A stretch of 64,000 nucleotides of DNA from Allodiplogaster sudhausi (Eukaryota; Nematoda; Chromadorea; Rhabditida; Diplogasteridae), in assembly GCA_945643635.1 (NCBI GenBank), contig CALZFC010000006.1, forward strand, positions 4,456,001-4,520,000, written 5' to 3'. Of this stretch, positions 22,880-35,148 are shown piece by piece. The notes under the pieces were generated by a model, which was not told the DNA's origin, searched no databases, and worked only from the letters and a program-made list of their open reading frames with translations. Numbering within the stretch: the first letter of the stretch is position 1; each line of letters begins with the position of its first letter. The position numbers and the translations under genes were made by a program.

Positions 22880-23150
22880 CTATATTAGTGCCCTCCCTCT
22901 ATTGGAACCCCTCCCTATAATAGTGCCCCTATCTCGCATGTGTATTTAAAAATATTACCCCTTCCTCTAATAGAACCCGCCCCTATTCAAAATCTATGGC
23001 AAAACGGATATTCCAGTGATGATTCCATTGAAGAAGAGCTATACTTTTTCGTTTTTGAGAATAAAAGGTTGTCATCAACCTTTTAGTCAGTCACATTGAA
23101 AAATAGTACCCCTTCTTCAAATAGAACCCCCGCCCCCTCTAATAGTGCGG
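22880..23150. repeat. C-rich repeats (CCCCTCTAATAGTGCCCC type)
   Basis: Several degenerate copies of CCTCCCTCTATTGGAACCCC and CCCTCTAATAGTGCC, like those in intron 7 of receptor C. Confidence 0.6.
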
Positions 23151-23169
23151 TGACACGACTATACCAGGG

Positions 23170-23350
23170 CTGCACCCGAAGCGGGGCAGAGAAGAGTCAG
23201 TGGAGAGCCTCTGACTGAGCGCAGCGGGGCGACCTTTGTCAAGGAGGGCAGAGAAGGGACAGGGCTGAGGCCTTGACTGAGCGCGCAACAGCGCGATCTC
23301 AGCTCGAGGAGCAGAGAAGAGTCAGAAGAGCCCCTGGTTAGCCATGAGCA
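23170..23350. repeat. Three tandem GC-rich units
   Basis: GGGCAGAGAAGRGTCAG... followed by TGACTGAGCGC recurs at about 23185, 23248 and 23310 with a period near 63 bases. No gene was recognised in it. Confidence 0.55.
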
Positions 23351-23651
23351 TCGCAACGAGCTTACAGATCACTGCGGAAGAGGAGCACCAAGGCTCATGG
23401 GGCGCCTCACCGGCACACTCGACACCCGTTCTTATCCGAAGACATATCCGTTACAATAGAGCATTTTGATATCTGTAGTGACTGATTGATTCTCTCACTG
23501 AGCCATTTTCATTCTACTTCTCAATGTTTTCTCAAGGCGCGCCAAAAGTGATGTAAAAAGCGCTAAAAGGTGTGTACATCCGCAATAAAATGTATTTCTT
23601 GAAAAGAATTTCAGTAATTTCCACATCTGCCCGAAATTATTCAGCTTACAT

Positions 23652-23737
23652 CTCTTTTTAATAGAATTGTTGGAAATTTATATTTATAAGATTTTTATCT
23701 TATAAATATAAATTTCCAACAATTCTATTAAAAAGAG
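23652..23737. repeat. Perfect hairpin: 41-base arms, 4-base loop
   Basis: CTCTTTTTAATAGAATTGTT... (23652-23692) and its exact reverse complement (23697-23737) are separated by TTTT. No mismatch is visible in the 41 pairs. It lies in the 5' flank of the truncated Str-like gene, is not a transposon end I recognise, and could form a long perfect stem in RNA or DNA. Confidence 0.85.
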
Positions 23738-24263
23738 TTGTAAACTAAAATAAGCAAACTGCGATATGAGACATCGGAAATTTTCACATCTGGTGTATCG
23801 TCTCTTATTTTGCTTTTAAACGATTTTATATGGTAAGATCGGATAATCCTCGCATTTGCTTCTTACATCAGCGAATGCGCAGAAGAGGCGTGGCAGAAGA
23901 GTCTAGTCTGAACGTCAGCTTCCGTGTTTTCGCCAAGTGGACCGTATGCTGGACTTTTCAAGATTTTCAATTAGATCATTAACTATCCTAAATATTTGTG
24001 TGAAGAGAGGAGAGATTAGCCAAGATGTATTAGCGTAGAGAGTGCAATAGGAACGGTTCTTTTAGACTGACCAAAGTATCAGCCATATCATTCTAGACAT
24101 AAATATTTTCGTATATTCACGATTGCCAACACAGTACGGCGGTGACGTAGCCGTGATGAATGAATGGAAAGATTTAGAAGTAAACTTGTTTCTTGGAAAA
24201 GATAGGTTTCTCGGCCAAAACTAGGATGCAGACGTTCGGAAGGCAGACAGAGCGGACAAAGGA

Positions 24264-24823
24264 ATTTACTGGATTTATTTCCTGTTACTTTTATTTGTCG
24301 TAATGAATCGAGGATTTCTTAATGTGCATGCATACATTAAAGGAGATCATAAGGGAAAAACTCCTACCACGATTAGCGACCCGATCACTTAAAAGTACGG
24401 TGTTAGCAATCCTCAGAAATGGAGCTACTGCATCTCGCCTCTCTCCCCAGAAACTTGTGGTATGGACAACGAGGCACGTGAGCCTTTGTGTTAAGAAAAA
24501 CACGGCCAATGTAGGTTGCTGAAACCATATGTATAAAGTTCACAGGGAGTTGTAGAATGGCCTCGTCGGCCACTGTGGCTCTACCAAATTTTTTTGAAAA
24601 TGGCGGGAAGATAGAATATTCGCGAATTCAAAGTAGAGAATGCTGGTAATTTCCTCAGGGCAGAGAGATTTTTGTGACTTCGGGACACTTGCAATCTAAG
24701 GTTCTAGCTCAAGCCGACCAAATAAGTCGAAAAAGCAAGACACTATTAAATTCGCCTTAGATCTCCTTTAAGAAATCCTCGATTCATTACGACGAATAGA
24801 AGTAACAGGAAATAAATCCAGTT
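24264..24823. mobile_element. MITE-like element with approximately 55-base terminal inverted repeats
   Basis: ACTGGATTTATTTCCTGTTA... at the left end is mirrored by ...CAGGAAATAAATCCAGT at the right end. The inverted match continues through GAATCGAGGATTTCTTA (about 24304-24320 and 24771-24790). It has about 560 bases and no coding capacity. Confidence 0.7.
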
Positions 24824-24829
24824 TTAACT

Positions 24830-27550
24830 CTGCACATTGAAGTGTCGTCATATTCAAATTAATTTGATGTAGACAAATTGATAAATAATTTGTCGAGCCT
24901 AGTACGGAGGCCATGATAAAAGAATGGAGATTTAAAAGAAGATTGGTTTCTCGGAAGAGATTTAAACTCGCTTCGTTTCTCGGTTAAAAATGAGAATAGA
25001 CGCTAGAACATCGAAACCAGACATATCTAACAAAGAAATCTTGTGGATTAATTGTCGAATGTCCTCACAGAAATACAGCATATTGTAGTTGAGGGAAAAA
25101 AAAAGCTTATTGATGTTTTGATACCGTGACTCTGGACACTCATTCACTTCTTATGTCAACTAATTCGCCTGCCAAACCTACAGAAGAGGCGTGACAGAAG
25201 AATCTACAGTAGTCTGAGGAACCAACTACAAGAAGTTTATTTATCGTCGATCGTACTCCCTGGCACTTTTCGCTGGTCGCAAAACTGCTGCATTAAAATA
25301 GTGAGAGTGCGAAGGGCCATAGCAAATTGAAACCGCACGTAATTTTGTGATCGCCATCCTCTAAGTTTATTGAAAAAAGTAGTCGATGATTTCATTAGAG
25401 TGTAATGCGGAGGTAAAAAAAAACATTGTCGAAACTGGTGTCCTCTTCTGCTTAACTCACAACAATCTGTTCCTTCAGAGTGAGAGCGGTTGGTTACCAT
25501 GACTCAATCAATAAAGTCCAATATACATAAGTCTTAATTGCATTTCAAGTAGAAGAAAAAAAATGCTAGAAGCAATCTTGACCTGAGGTAATCTCAAGAG
25601 GCGAAAAAGTGGAGGAAGAAGCTGATTGTGAGAAGACAGCCGTGGGGACGGTCGTAGACGTAGATTTCCTCTATTGGACGAAACCTCGTCTCAAAGACGA
25701 CTCTGAACCGATTTTGGAATTAAAGTCAAACATTGCAATTCGACGAGACTTGGCGAAGAGGTGGAATTAAAAACGAGGTAACGCGAGCAGAGAGAGAAGA
25801 ATCTGGGAGGAGGAAGCAAGTTTAAAAAATATATAAGAACATGAACTCGGGAAAAGCAAGCCAGGCATGAGGCTAATAAGGGAAAAATCGAAACATGCAG
25901 TGATGATATATTTTTGAGTAGAGGCGAGGAATGAAGGAAGAGAGACGGGGAGAATGATATGGGTGGAACATCACATACGAAATATACACGAATCAACAAC
26001 AACAATAACACGAATAAGTATAAAGATTGAGCAGCATAGATCCTCGACGAAGTACTATGTAAATATAAAGGATGGTGGCTCGAGAAAGAGCTCGAAGGAC
26101 GAGACGACCGCTGATGTCAAATAAATGCAGTATATAAAAAGGGTGAATTTTGTCATCATGACAACATGGGATCGTCATAATTCGCGTAGGTGCGAACACA
26201 TGCCATGTTCTTTTACGTATTTTTTTCTTGCAAGCACTTTAATCTGTTTTGTTTCGAACGTCAGTGTCTACGTGTGTAGGTATATTTAGCTAAAAAAAAT
26301 AGTATGTATATTTTTTGAAAACAAGGAGATTACGGGGATTGTGTGCACACGGATGCTCGGCCAGAATGGAAGTTATCAGCTTGAACTCCCTTTAGAAAGG
26401 GGGTTTACTTCATTTTTTTTAATTTTAACAATAGCTTTATAGTATTTAAAAGTATAAATAAACATGAAAGCTTAATATGTTGTTTACTTTTGACTTCTCT
26501 CATTAATATAAAGCAGCATTGTTTGTGTATCAGATAAAAAATAGTTTTCGTCTATTAGAACAGTAAAGTGCACCTCGCTCGTAGGAACCCCTGGGGTACA
26601 AAGAAAGAAAATGCGGCATAATGTACCTGCATATTTCCCCTCATCATTCTTCATGATAAGATAATTGAAATCTGTCTATGCTTATACTGCATTTGCATTT
26701 TCGGCAACTTTGGACATGTGATACATTGATAGCCGGGTGATGGCTGTTATCGCATAATACAGAATAACATAATCTCTAAATTACCACCGGACTGATTAGT
26801 AATATAGTAGCAGTATCAATTTAATCCTACAAATTCTTTTTTTTTATTGCCAACTTGAATTACTTTCTAACAATGTGTGAGATCAGTTAGTAGCACATCC
26901 TTTTCATATCGGCAGACGACTCCTTTCTAGATGGCAACTTGGACCGCAGATGAGATAAGAAGTGGATTATGAAAGAAGATTTGGCCGAGAAAACAGATTA
27001 ACATTTCTTTCATGAACGAATAAAAACACACGATCTTCGGATCATGAAAAGCGAAGAGGGAGGTGAATATGTATTTACGCTTTCATTGCATTCTTCTGAG
27101 GGTGGATAAACCCATATACATACATACATGCATATACGGAATTAAGCATTAAGTAAAGAAAAAGGCCAAAGGCTTATGAAATGCAAGAATTGTCTTCTTC
27201 AAGATTTACAAATTAAACTTTTGACTTTTTTCTTCGAATTTTCCCTTTTCGTGTTGACATGACATCACATGCAGAGTCGGCATGAAGTTATAACTGGTGC
27301 AAAAAAAACATTTTTATTGTATTATATGGCAAGGATACGATAGAAATCTAACTGTGCATAAGCTTAAAAAATAAATAAACGTATATGAAAATGCGACATA
27401 CTATGTTATACATTAAAAGCGGCTGCATACGTATATACATATGTACATATTAAGAAATAGGAATATTGTGAGATAACACTAAACAAGTACTTACAACCGT
27501 TGGCTATCAGGGTGCATATACATACTACATATGTTTGTTGCGTTAAAGAT
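24830..27550. other. Intergenic region without supported gene
   Basis: AT-rich sequence with scattered TACATACATATGTA repeats. The part 23880-24060 resembles 30670-30830, because the flanks of the two Str-like genes were duplicated with them. A frame at 25500-25237 (minus) lacks splice sites and any family resemblance. Nothing else stands out. Confidence 0.45.
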
Positions 27551-27557
27551 TTTGTTC

Positions 27558-30163
27558 TCATTTCTGGTCACTCGAGCGCGTCCGCGTGGTCCCTTCGCCG
27601 ACAACGGTGGTCTGCTCGAAGACGCTCGTCGCCATTACCGTAACCTCGTTCGGTCCTTTCAGGAAGCAACGCGTCCAGCCGAGTACGACGTTCCTTATTC
27701 ATATTGTTTTATTTAGTACTTACTATATACATACGTGAAATTTTTCGCATCTCTAATTATGCATGCATCCACAATGATTGTTTTTGAGAGAAATAATAGT
27801 AATAATCATGTTTACTGCTGTTTCGTTTAAAGTTATCGATAGGACGAAAAAAAGTAGTTATATGTGGATGTGCGACTAGCTTTTATCCCTACCAACCTGT
27901 AATCTTTAACTACAATGATGACGACGAGTCCGTCAAAGGCGGGGAACATTTGGAAGAGCATCGAGATGGGTCCGGGCGGAATGTTCACCTTTATTATCGA
28001 TTTCATATTTTTTCTTCTTCTGTGAAGTCTATCAAACGAGCGAGCCCACCTTCATGTTAAAGACGGGAAATCCGATGGCGAGCAACGTCGGGGCGTAGAT
28101 GCAGAAGATTGGTGCGGCCAGCTATAAGATCAAAGTTGAAATTATAAAAAAAACATTTGAGAACAGAGGCCAAACGGCAACTGAGACCTCAAAGAAGTCG
28201 AAGTTTGGTTTCATTTAACATATCTTGAACCGTAATTGTGACAGCTCACACTTGTTGTTCCAGATTAGAAAAGAAAAGATTTTGGTAAAAGATTTTTTCT
28301 AAATAGAAAAACGCTTCGAACAAAAAAAAAATTCCTCTAATCTCTCGACCTGCAGAATGAGCGCCAAGAAGAGCTGTGACTGCAGATTTGCCATGCTAGC
28401 GCCGCCGCCAGACTCGAGGCGCACCTGTGAATATAGTAATAGTGAAGTCCTCAGTCAGTAAAAAATAAAAATAAAATAGAGCAAAAAGAAAAAAAAAACC
28501 TTTCTAATGGCGCCCATGATCGAGTACGACCATATAATAACCATGATCAGCTGGCTTCCCGTTTGGCCGAGGACCCATGTGATGGCAATTGCCGTTATCG
28601 GCTTCTTTATGCCCTAAAACCATAACCATACATACTATGATTCTTAGCACCATACACCTGCATACATTTCATAGAAAGACTCTGCGCAATACATCAGATT
28701 ATATGCTTTCTAAAAAAAATACAGGAAAGATCATCACGCGCTACTTACCTCGTTTCACATTCATGAAATCTCCGAGCTCGTTTTTTTCCACACAGTTTAA
28801 AGGAGGACGAACCCCGACAAATTTTGTGAGATTTCAAATTGTTGCGGCATTTCACACTCTCATACGCGCGTAATATTTTCACGCAGGGAGTTTGTGCAAC
28901 GCAGTAATTCGAGCCTGCGTTAATTATACTTCGGTAACCGTCCTCCTTTAAAGAAGTAGCCGCTGTAGCAACAACCTCGTTGTAGACCATTTGGGTGTGG
29001 TTGAACGACGGCCAGTGTTGGGGGAAGACTTCGCGCCTGAGGAAGTCGATCGCATCTTGCGGCGGCTCGAAGCCCTTGTTCAGAAAGTAGACGCTCGTCG
29101 CCCACGAAAGCGCGTAGTAGGTGAAGAGGACGGCGAAGGTGAGCTTGGTCTCGAGGTATCGACGCCACTGAGGTCTGGAACATCTCCTTTATCGACAGGG
29201 ATCTCCCAGAACCGGCCAGCGAAGGAGTGAGCCTTCACTGAAGTCGGTGGGCACACGCCCCTTTAAATCATGAAAAAACATTTCGAAAAAAAAATCTTCA
29301 ATACCGAGGTTTGGGCTGCTTATAGGCTGTATATCGATCTGGAAAAAGTCCGATGCCACCAAAATGAATTATAGATACATATAAATATCTATATTCCTTT
29401 CCAGCCCCACGATTTGCACTAACTTGCAGAGAACGACGTAGCGATACATGAAGCTGTAAGCGAGTAGCTGCATGGTCACAACGTGAGTGCCGCCATAAAG
29501 GGAATGGCCCCATCTGCAAACAACATGATTAGCTTCAACTCTCACTTTAATTATGTATGTATGCATGTACATACATATATTGCTAGTAGATATTGGCTTG
29601 TTGCTAGATTCCCAAAAATTGTTTCAACGGCATGTGCTTTTAACTGCTAATCTTTGATATGTATAAAGTATTAGTTTCAAAGTTTATAAATTGCAGAAAG
29701 TCAAGGAAAGATATAGAATGTGTGTGCCAACTCGAGAAAGTATGGCCCGTTCATGAACATGAACCATTTGCCCTCGGTGACTCCGGCGATCTCAAGAAGC
29801 AGTAAATTGTCATTGAATACCAAGTATATTGCGGATATTTGTGACAGAAATAAGTTGCAGCTTATTCATATGTAAATGTTATCGAGTAACCAACCGGTCG
29901 TATGATCATAAACATGAACGAGAAAAAGACGTCGTGCGCCGCGAACGACATGATGTAATACTTGTACTTGCCCGTATGTTGGCTGCTCTTCGTTTTGGCA
30001 AGCCAGATCACCAAGAGATTTGATATTAGAGCAGTAACTGAAAAGAACACTTTTCCCCGCCGAAAAAGGTCTTGGCGAGAAAATGGCAAAAAAAACCTAA
30101 GCAAGTCCATTCGATCGCGCTGATGATGACTAGAGCATCTTCCGAGATGTCCATGGGGCTCAT
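27558..30163 (-). CDS. Str-like serpentine chemoreceptor (copy D), 348 residues
   Basis: Ten exons join in consistent phase: 30163-30097, 30037-29895, 29790-29732, 29513-29424, 29174-28976, 28613-28500, 28424-28350, 28121-28050, 27988-27897 and 27693-27558. Motifs in order are MDISEDALVIISAIEW, TM1 (VTALISNLLVIWLAKTKSS), GKYKYYIMSFAAHDVFFSFM (TM2), SLYGGTHVVTMQLLAYSFMY / RYVVLC (TM3), TM4 (FAVLFTYYALSWATSVYFL), the TM5 exon (GQTGSQLIMVIIWSYSIMGA), LQSQLFLALILQ (TM6), PTLLAIGFPVFNMK, and TM7 FPAFDGLVVIIVVKDYR. GKYKYY, the F-YRY motif, QLF-AL--Q and P--D------DYR are hallmarks of the nematode Str superfamily of chemosensory GPCRs; length also fits. An alternative start ATG is at 30154. It has a Ser/Thr-rich C-terminal tail. 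Apparently intact. Confidence 0.75.
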
Positions 30164-30169
30164 GACTTG

Positions 30170-31180
30170 TATCCGGCACTATAGGCGACCTCAATACAAT
30201 ACTCGTGCATACTAAATCCTTATATCCTTGACTACTTCTCACGTCTACTTTTACAAGAATATTTAATACAGCAATTTGCTCTCTTTGGGGACTGATTCTC
30301 TCAGCGAGCCATTTGCTTCTAGCTCTCCCTCTCTCTCCCTCTCTCTCTCTTCTCAAGGAGCGCCAAAAGTAGTGTATGCAGGTCGGAAAAGGGTTTTAAA
30401 AAGTGTGGGTGAATCCACAACGATCAAGGATGCAGCAATTTCTGTAATTTATATTCACCTTCGAACTGAGTTGGGCAAATCTTATTCATATAAAATCATG
30501 GCAATTCTGTTTAAAAAAGAGAGATGCCACGTAAAATAATTAAAGCGCGGCGAGAGACTACAACGGACTTAAATGAAGCAAACAGCCTCAATTTCTGGTT
30601 TATAAACGAATTCACATGGTGAGCTCGGATTATCCTCGCATTCACTTCTTCTGTCACCGAATTCGCGAGGCAGAAGAGAGGCGGGATGAAAAAATCAAGT
30701 CTGAACGTCAGCTTCCGTGTTTTCATAAAATTTGCTATGTGGTATATACAATGAGCTTTTCAAGATTTTCCATAGGAGTATACGAAAACACTTGTAAAGA
30801 GAGGGGGGAGATTATTCATGATGTACGCAATACCTTACAGTACTTGTAAAAATCATCCATATTATTCTAGACATAAATATTATCGCCTATTCACGAATGC
30901 CGGTGAAGTAGTCCTGATGTGAGAATAGAAGGATTTAAAAGAACTTTGTTTTCTCCAAAAAGATTTAAGACTCGATTGCTCTCTCGGCCAAAAGGAGGTA
31001 CAGACGATAGAACAGCGAACATGGCTGACAGAGGAATTTTGTGGATTAATTGTCGTTTGTGCCCTACTGCACTATAGTTGAAATATCGCTTTTATGCTTT
31101 TATAACGCGAATACATACAAACAATGCAGCGAAACATAACTTAAACTTCATTTACTATTTTGCTCACATGAGACCGATTC
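30170..31180. other. 5' flank of receptor D; no gene seen
   Basis: Contains a short CT tract (30325-30352) and sequence shared with the flank of the truncated copy E (for example TCTGAACGTCAGCTTCCGTG at about 30705 and 23918). Presumably includes the receptor promoter, but no site can be named. Confidence 0.4.
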
Positions 31181-31186
31181 AATGAT

Positions 31187-31926
31187 TTAGCTCGGGGCGA
31201 GACGAATTTCGACCGAAGAAACTACTAACGTGCGCAAATATTTTGGGACTACATGGCCCGTCGGATTTACTACACCCATTGCCTTTTTGCCTTCGGCCCA
31301 GCCTGGCCGTAATTCTATGGGCCCTCCAATTCCGGCCCTGACGATTTCCGTATCTTTGATTTTCATTTCACTTTTTAATTTAAATTTGGTGCAAACGTCC
31401 TACTAAGATTCATACAGAGTTTTTAATGTAGCAATTATCATATTTAGTATGTAATTTGAATGCACTGGAATCTTTTATTTATTTATTTTTTTCATTTTTA
31501 TGATTAACTTTCAGAGAATTTATGACTTTCAGGACCAACCGAGCCTTCGGACTGGCCAGACTTTACTTGGGCCCCTGGAAACTTGGGTCGGCTCCCGGAG
31601 CATCTGCTCGCCATCAGCTGGGCCGATATAATTTCTTCGTAATCTTAGTCCTCCACTTCGACGGAAGATCCTGTTCCCATCAACCGCCCACTTCCATCTG
31701 ACAGATCAGCATACATTACATGCATATGCCCTTTGGACCGATAAGCGAATAAACATGTTAAACAGAGTTTGACGATATGAATCTTTAGATAATCCTCTAT
31801 ATGAAAATATTTGGTCTTTGGCTCCGTTATCTTCACGCTATCCTCCAATGTAACTTTAGATGAGACTTGATGACTCAAAACTTTGCGAAAGCAATCATAA
31901 TCTAGTCCGATAGCGAATAAACAATT
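31187..31926 (-). pseudogene. Unidentified coding remnant, two open blocks
   Basis: Block 1 (31926-31645) is 93 open codons without an ATG start, including IGLDYDCFRKVLSHQV and MYADLSDGSGRLMGTG. It ends at a TAA, after which the same frame stays open for 46 more codons to 31504 (DYEEIISAQLMASRC). Block 2 (31366-31187) star­ts with ATG and reads KIKDTEIVRAGIGGPIE and NPTGHVVPKYLRTLVV to a TAA, in another frame. Composition looks like real protein rather than random frame. A single gene with one nonsense mutation and an intron between the blocks is possible, as is an unrecognised transposon protein. Family unknown. Confidence 0.4.
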
Positions 31927-31929
31927 TTA

Positions 31930-32667
31930 GCCCATTCAATGCTTAATTCCATGTTCGTTCTGAATCATTTTTAGTGATTATTCCATTAATTTATATCCGA
32001 TAAATCAATAAGTAAAGTTCATCATTGAGCGGAGTCTTTCTTATGACCAATATTTGCCTGAAAGATCGATTGGAGGTGATCTCGCTTTTTTTTCAAAATC
32101 AGTATTTAGTCAGATATTTACATTACTTTTTTTAATTCTGTAGGAAACGTCTCTATCGATGCACCGGGTGCGCCCTCAAAACCAAGCAAGGAATGGACAG
32201 TCTTGGGATGAGCGAAACAGACGTCAGAGAAAAGCGAGAGAATGAAAGAGCATGAGAGAGGTTAGACGTAAACATTCGTTTCAAATTTGAGATATTGTAG
32301 CGATCCCTAAATCAACGCTCATCCAGTTGAGACTTTTGTATTGTTTGAAGCGTAATTTTATCAGATACTTTCCTTTCATCGGATACTACATACATATGTA
32401 TGTACCTCTAACCATAAGAGCGAAAGACGATAACTGTATGCAGGTTACCTGACTCTACTCAACTCTAGCTGTTACACTCTCGAATACTTGTAGAGCAAGC
32501 GGAGTAAACGTCACGCCCGTTCACTTCCATGACTCCCTTGAACTCCCTAGTCGGGACACTTCACTTGATGTCCCTTCAAATTTGCGGGAAAATTTTTATT
32601 GAGCCAACAATGTTTTTTTGAAGTACCCTCGTTATATTTCATGATTCTCGGCAAATTCAAACCATGG
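31930..32667. other. Region without firm gene; one possible terminal exon
   Basis: A good acceptor (AATTCTGTAG at about 32145) opens a 21-codon plus-strand frame ending in KEWTVLG and a TGA near 32208. It is too short to assign. A short GAGA run follows. Confidence 0.25.
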
Positions 32668-34368
32668 TTAAGAGATCCTGTCCGTATCGTTTGGTCAAGG
32701 CCTGCCCTAGGAATTTTTTTCGAATTTCTTCACCAAAATTGAATACAGCATACAACTCGACGTGGTGAACAAAATAGGCTATATTTCAATGTTGAAATAA
32801 ATTTTCCGCGCGAGACCCAGTACAGTAATCTTTTAAATTACATTGGTCATAAGTCGCTTCAAACTTATTATTAGACAACCATCGAGCTATCATTGGATAG
32901 CTGATTGGACGGGCTTTAATTTTCATGTTGATGATGTTTTCATAAAATTTGAATTTGGCCCTAAAATACGGCCCTAAACATTTTCGGTGGTGGTTTTTGG
33001 CAAAATTTTACATTTTCCGTTCATTTCCACAAAACCGCTCCTACATATGCTTAAAGTGCTTGAAATTTGCTACAATAAATGTCTCTTTCAAAAAAATTAA
33101 GCGTCCCGGACTATGGTTCCAACGCTTGAACATGATCCTGTGTAAACTGTAACACCGTGCAAGCGCATTCATCGATCCATAACTGCGCTCAATGTCAATA
33201 TTACAAAATCGTAAGTATATCATCTAAGAGCTCTCACGGAGATCTTCAAATGTTACATACATTATTTTATTGAAAAGTTTCAATTTATATGGGAAATTTC
33301 GTTATGTACAATTAGAATACTTAAAAAACTACTTTAAAAACATTTTCGCCTGTCGAAACATACATCATAAGAAAGAGGATGAAATTTGCTACTAGATGAA
33401 CCCCCCTTTCAATGGAATTCCATGCATACGATCTTTTGTTATAAATCATTAAAGTAGTGCAAGTAGCGGCGCTGTCATTTCGCCCAATAATTCTCATTTT
33501 AGGTTATTCGAATTAGAATATTCCAATCCTTTTTTCTACAATTTTTCCATAAGGCCTTGTTATCCTATTGTTATGGCTTATAACAAAAGATCGTATGCAT
33601 GGAATTCCATTGAAAGGGGGGTTCATCTAGTAGCAAATTTCATCCTCTTTCTTATGATGTATGTTTCGACAGGCGAAAATGTTTTTAAAGTAGTTTTTTA
33701 AGTATTCTAATTGTACATAACGAAATTTCCCATATAAATTGAAACTTTTCAATAAAATAATGTATGTAACATTTGAAGATCTCCGTGAGAGCTCTTAGAT
33801 GATATACTTACGATTTTATAATATTGACATTGAGCGCAGTTATGGATCGAAGAATGCGCTTGCACGGTGTTACAGTTTACACAGGATCATGTTCAAGCGT
33901 TTGGGAACCATAGTCCGGGACGCTTAATTTTTTTGAAAGAGACATATATTGTAGCAAATTTCAAGCACTTTAAGAATATGTAGGAGCGGTTTTGTGGAAA
34001 TGAACGGAAAATGTTAAATTTTGCCAAAAACCACCCCCGAAAATGTTTAGGGCCGTATTTTAGGGCCAAAATCAAATTTTATGAAAACATCATCAACTAG
34101 AAAATTAAAGTCCGTCCAATCAGCTATCCAATGATAGCTCGATGGTTGTCTAATAATGAGTTTGAAGCGACTTATGACCAATGTTATTTAAAATATTACT
34201 GTACTGGGTCTCGCGCGGAAAATTTTTTTCAACTTTGAAATGTAGCATATTTTGTTCACCACGTCGAGTTGTATAATATAATCAATTTTGGTTAAGAAAT
34301 TCGAAAAAAAATTTCTAGGGCAGTTCATAATAGGGCCCTGCTCGAGTCTTACTGACATCCTCTCTTAA
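32668..34368. mobile_element. Long palindromic TTAA-flanked element (TTAA-3), 1.7 kb
   Basis: End-to-end inverted repeat centred near 33520, with termini TTAAGAGATCCTGTCC and GGACATCCTCTCTTAA-like ends flanked by TTAA. The mirror-image frames at 32949-33152 and 34075-33893 show the two arms. Its inner arms match those of element TTAA-2. A second E3-like end is found at 39848-39878. Confidence 0.75.
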
Positions 34369-34371
34369 GGA

Positions 34372-34935
34372 AGTGGAATATGAATTATCTAAAGTAAAGC
34401 CTTTTCAATCAATGGCATCAAGACATTGGGGATGTCGAGCAGGACAGGAAGACATGTTGGTGGTTGGTGGTACTGTGGTAAAACTCCTAAACAAATACAT
34501 TTATCTGGGAACGGAATTTCACCTTGATGGAGGGCAAAAAGGGAGGTTCAACGTCGTATCAGGGCGGCCGGATTTGCTTTCACTCGCCATACTAAGTCTA
34601 TTTTTGGTAACAAGGCTGTCCCAATTTCAACCAAGCGAAAGCTTTTCAATGGGTGCGTCCTACCTGCCTTTACCTACTCGTCGGAAACATGGGCTGTTAC
34701 TCGAGCTACTTTAATGTCTGTCACTGTCGCTCAAAAACAAATGGCAAGGTTTATGCTAGTAATCTCAATTCTTGATAGAAGAACGAATGAGTGGGTGGGA
34801 AAAATGACCGGAGTAAAAGATGCCGTGTCTAAGTGCATTCATAGAAAATGGAGGTGGTTACGAATAACGAAGACTCATGGCGCTTAACGGAATAAATTAA
34901 TCCGTTGAACTAAAGCATTTATTGATTGATTGATG
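34372..34935 (+). mobile_element. 5'-truncated LINE (RTE/CR1-type reverse transcriptase C-terminus)
   Basis: The plus strand encodes the tail of a non-LTR retrotransposon polyprotein. In order these are KLLNKYIYLGTEFHLDGG, then after a one-base frame shift near 34540 RRIRAAGFAFTRHTKSIFG, the conserved LFNGCVLPAFTYSSETWAVT block, QKQMARFMLVISILDRRTNE and HRKWRWLRITKTHG, ending in a TAA. The short 3' tail is ATTGATTGATTGATG. Five-prime truncation and a simple tandem tail are typical of LINE insertions. It abuts the right end of element TTAA-3. Confidence 0.8.
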
Positions 34936-35148
34936 AAGCGACATCTATAAATGTTGCTACATCCAAGAATTTGTCGAGATGTTGTTGTGCAAGAGAAGAT
35001 ACGCGGGCACTGGCTTGCATGAAATTGGTTGGTGGCATCTGGGTGCCTATCTTAGGCTTGGGGATTGAACGGGAACCGATCATGAGTGTTCGATAGTTTC
35101 AAGCAGGTAACACTTTGCTGTCTGTTTCTCAGGCTGGGGGTGACTTAC

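Noticed and set aside
27531..27716. Plus-strand frame of 61 codons
   Set aside because: Antisense of the last exon of the Str-like receptor.
29862..30356. Minus-strand frame of 164 codons as a single exon
   Set aside because: Only its C-terminal half matches receptor exon 2; the rest is intron 1, exon 1 in the wrong frame and flank.
32949..34075. Two nearly identical frames (LALKYGPKHFR...)
   Set aside because: Arms of palindromic element TTAA-3 read outwards from each end; no splice sites or known motif.
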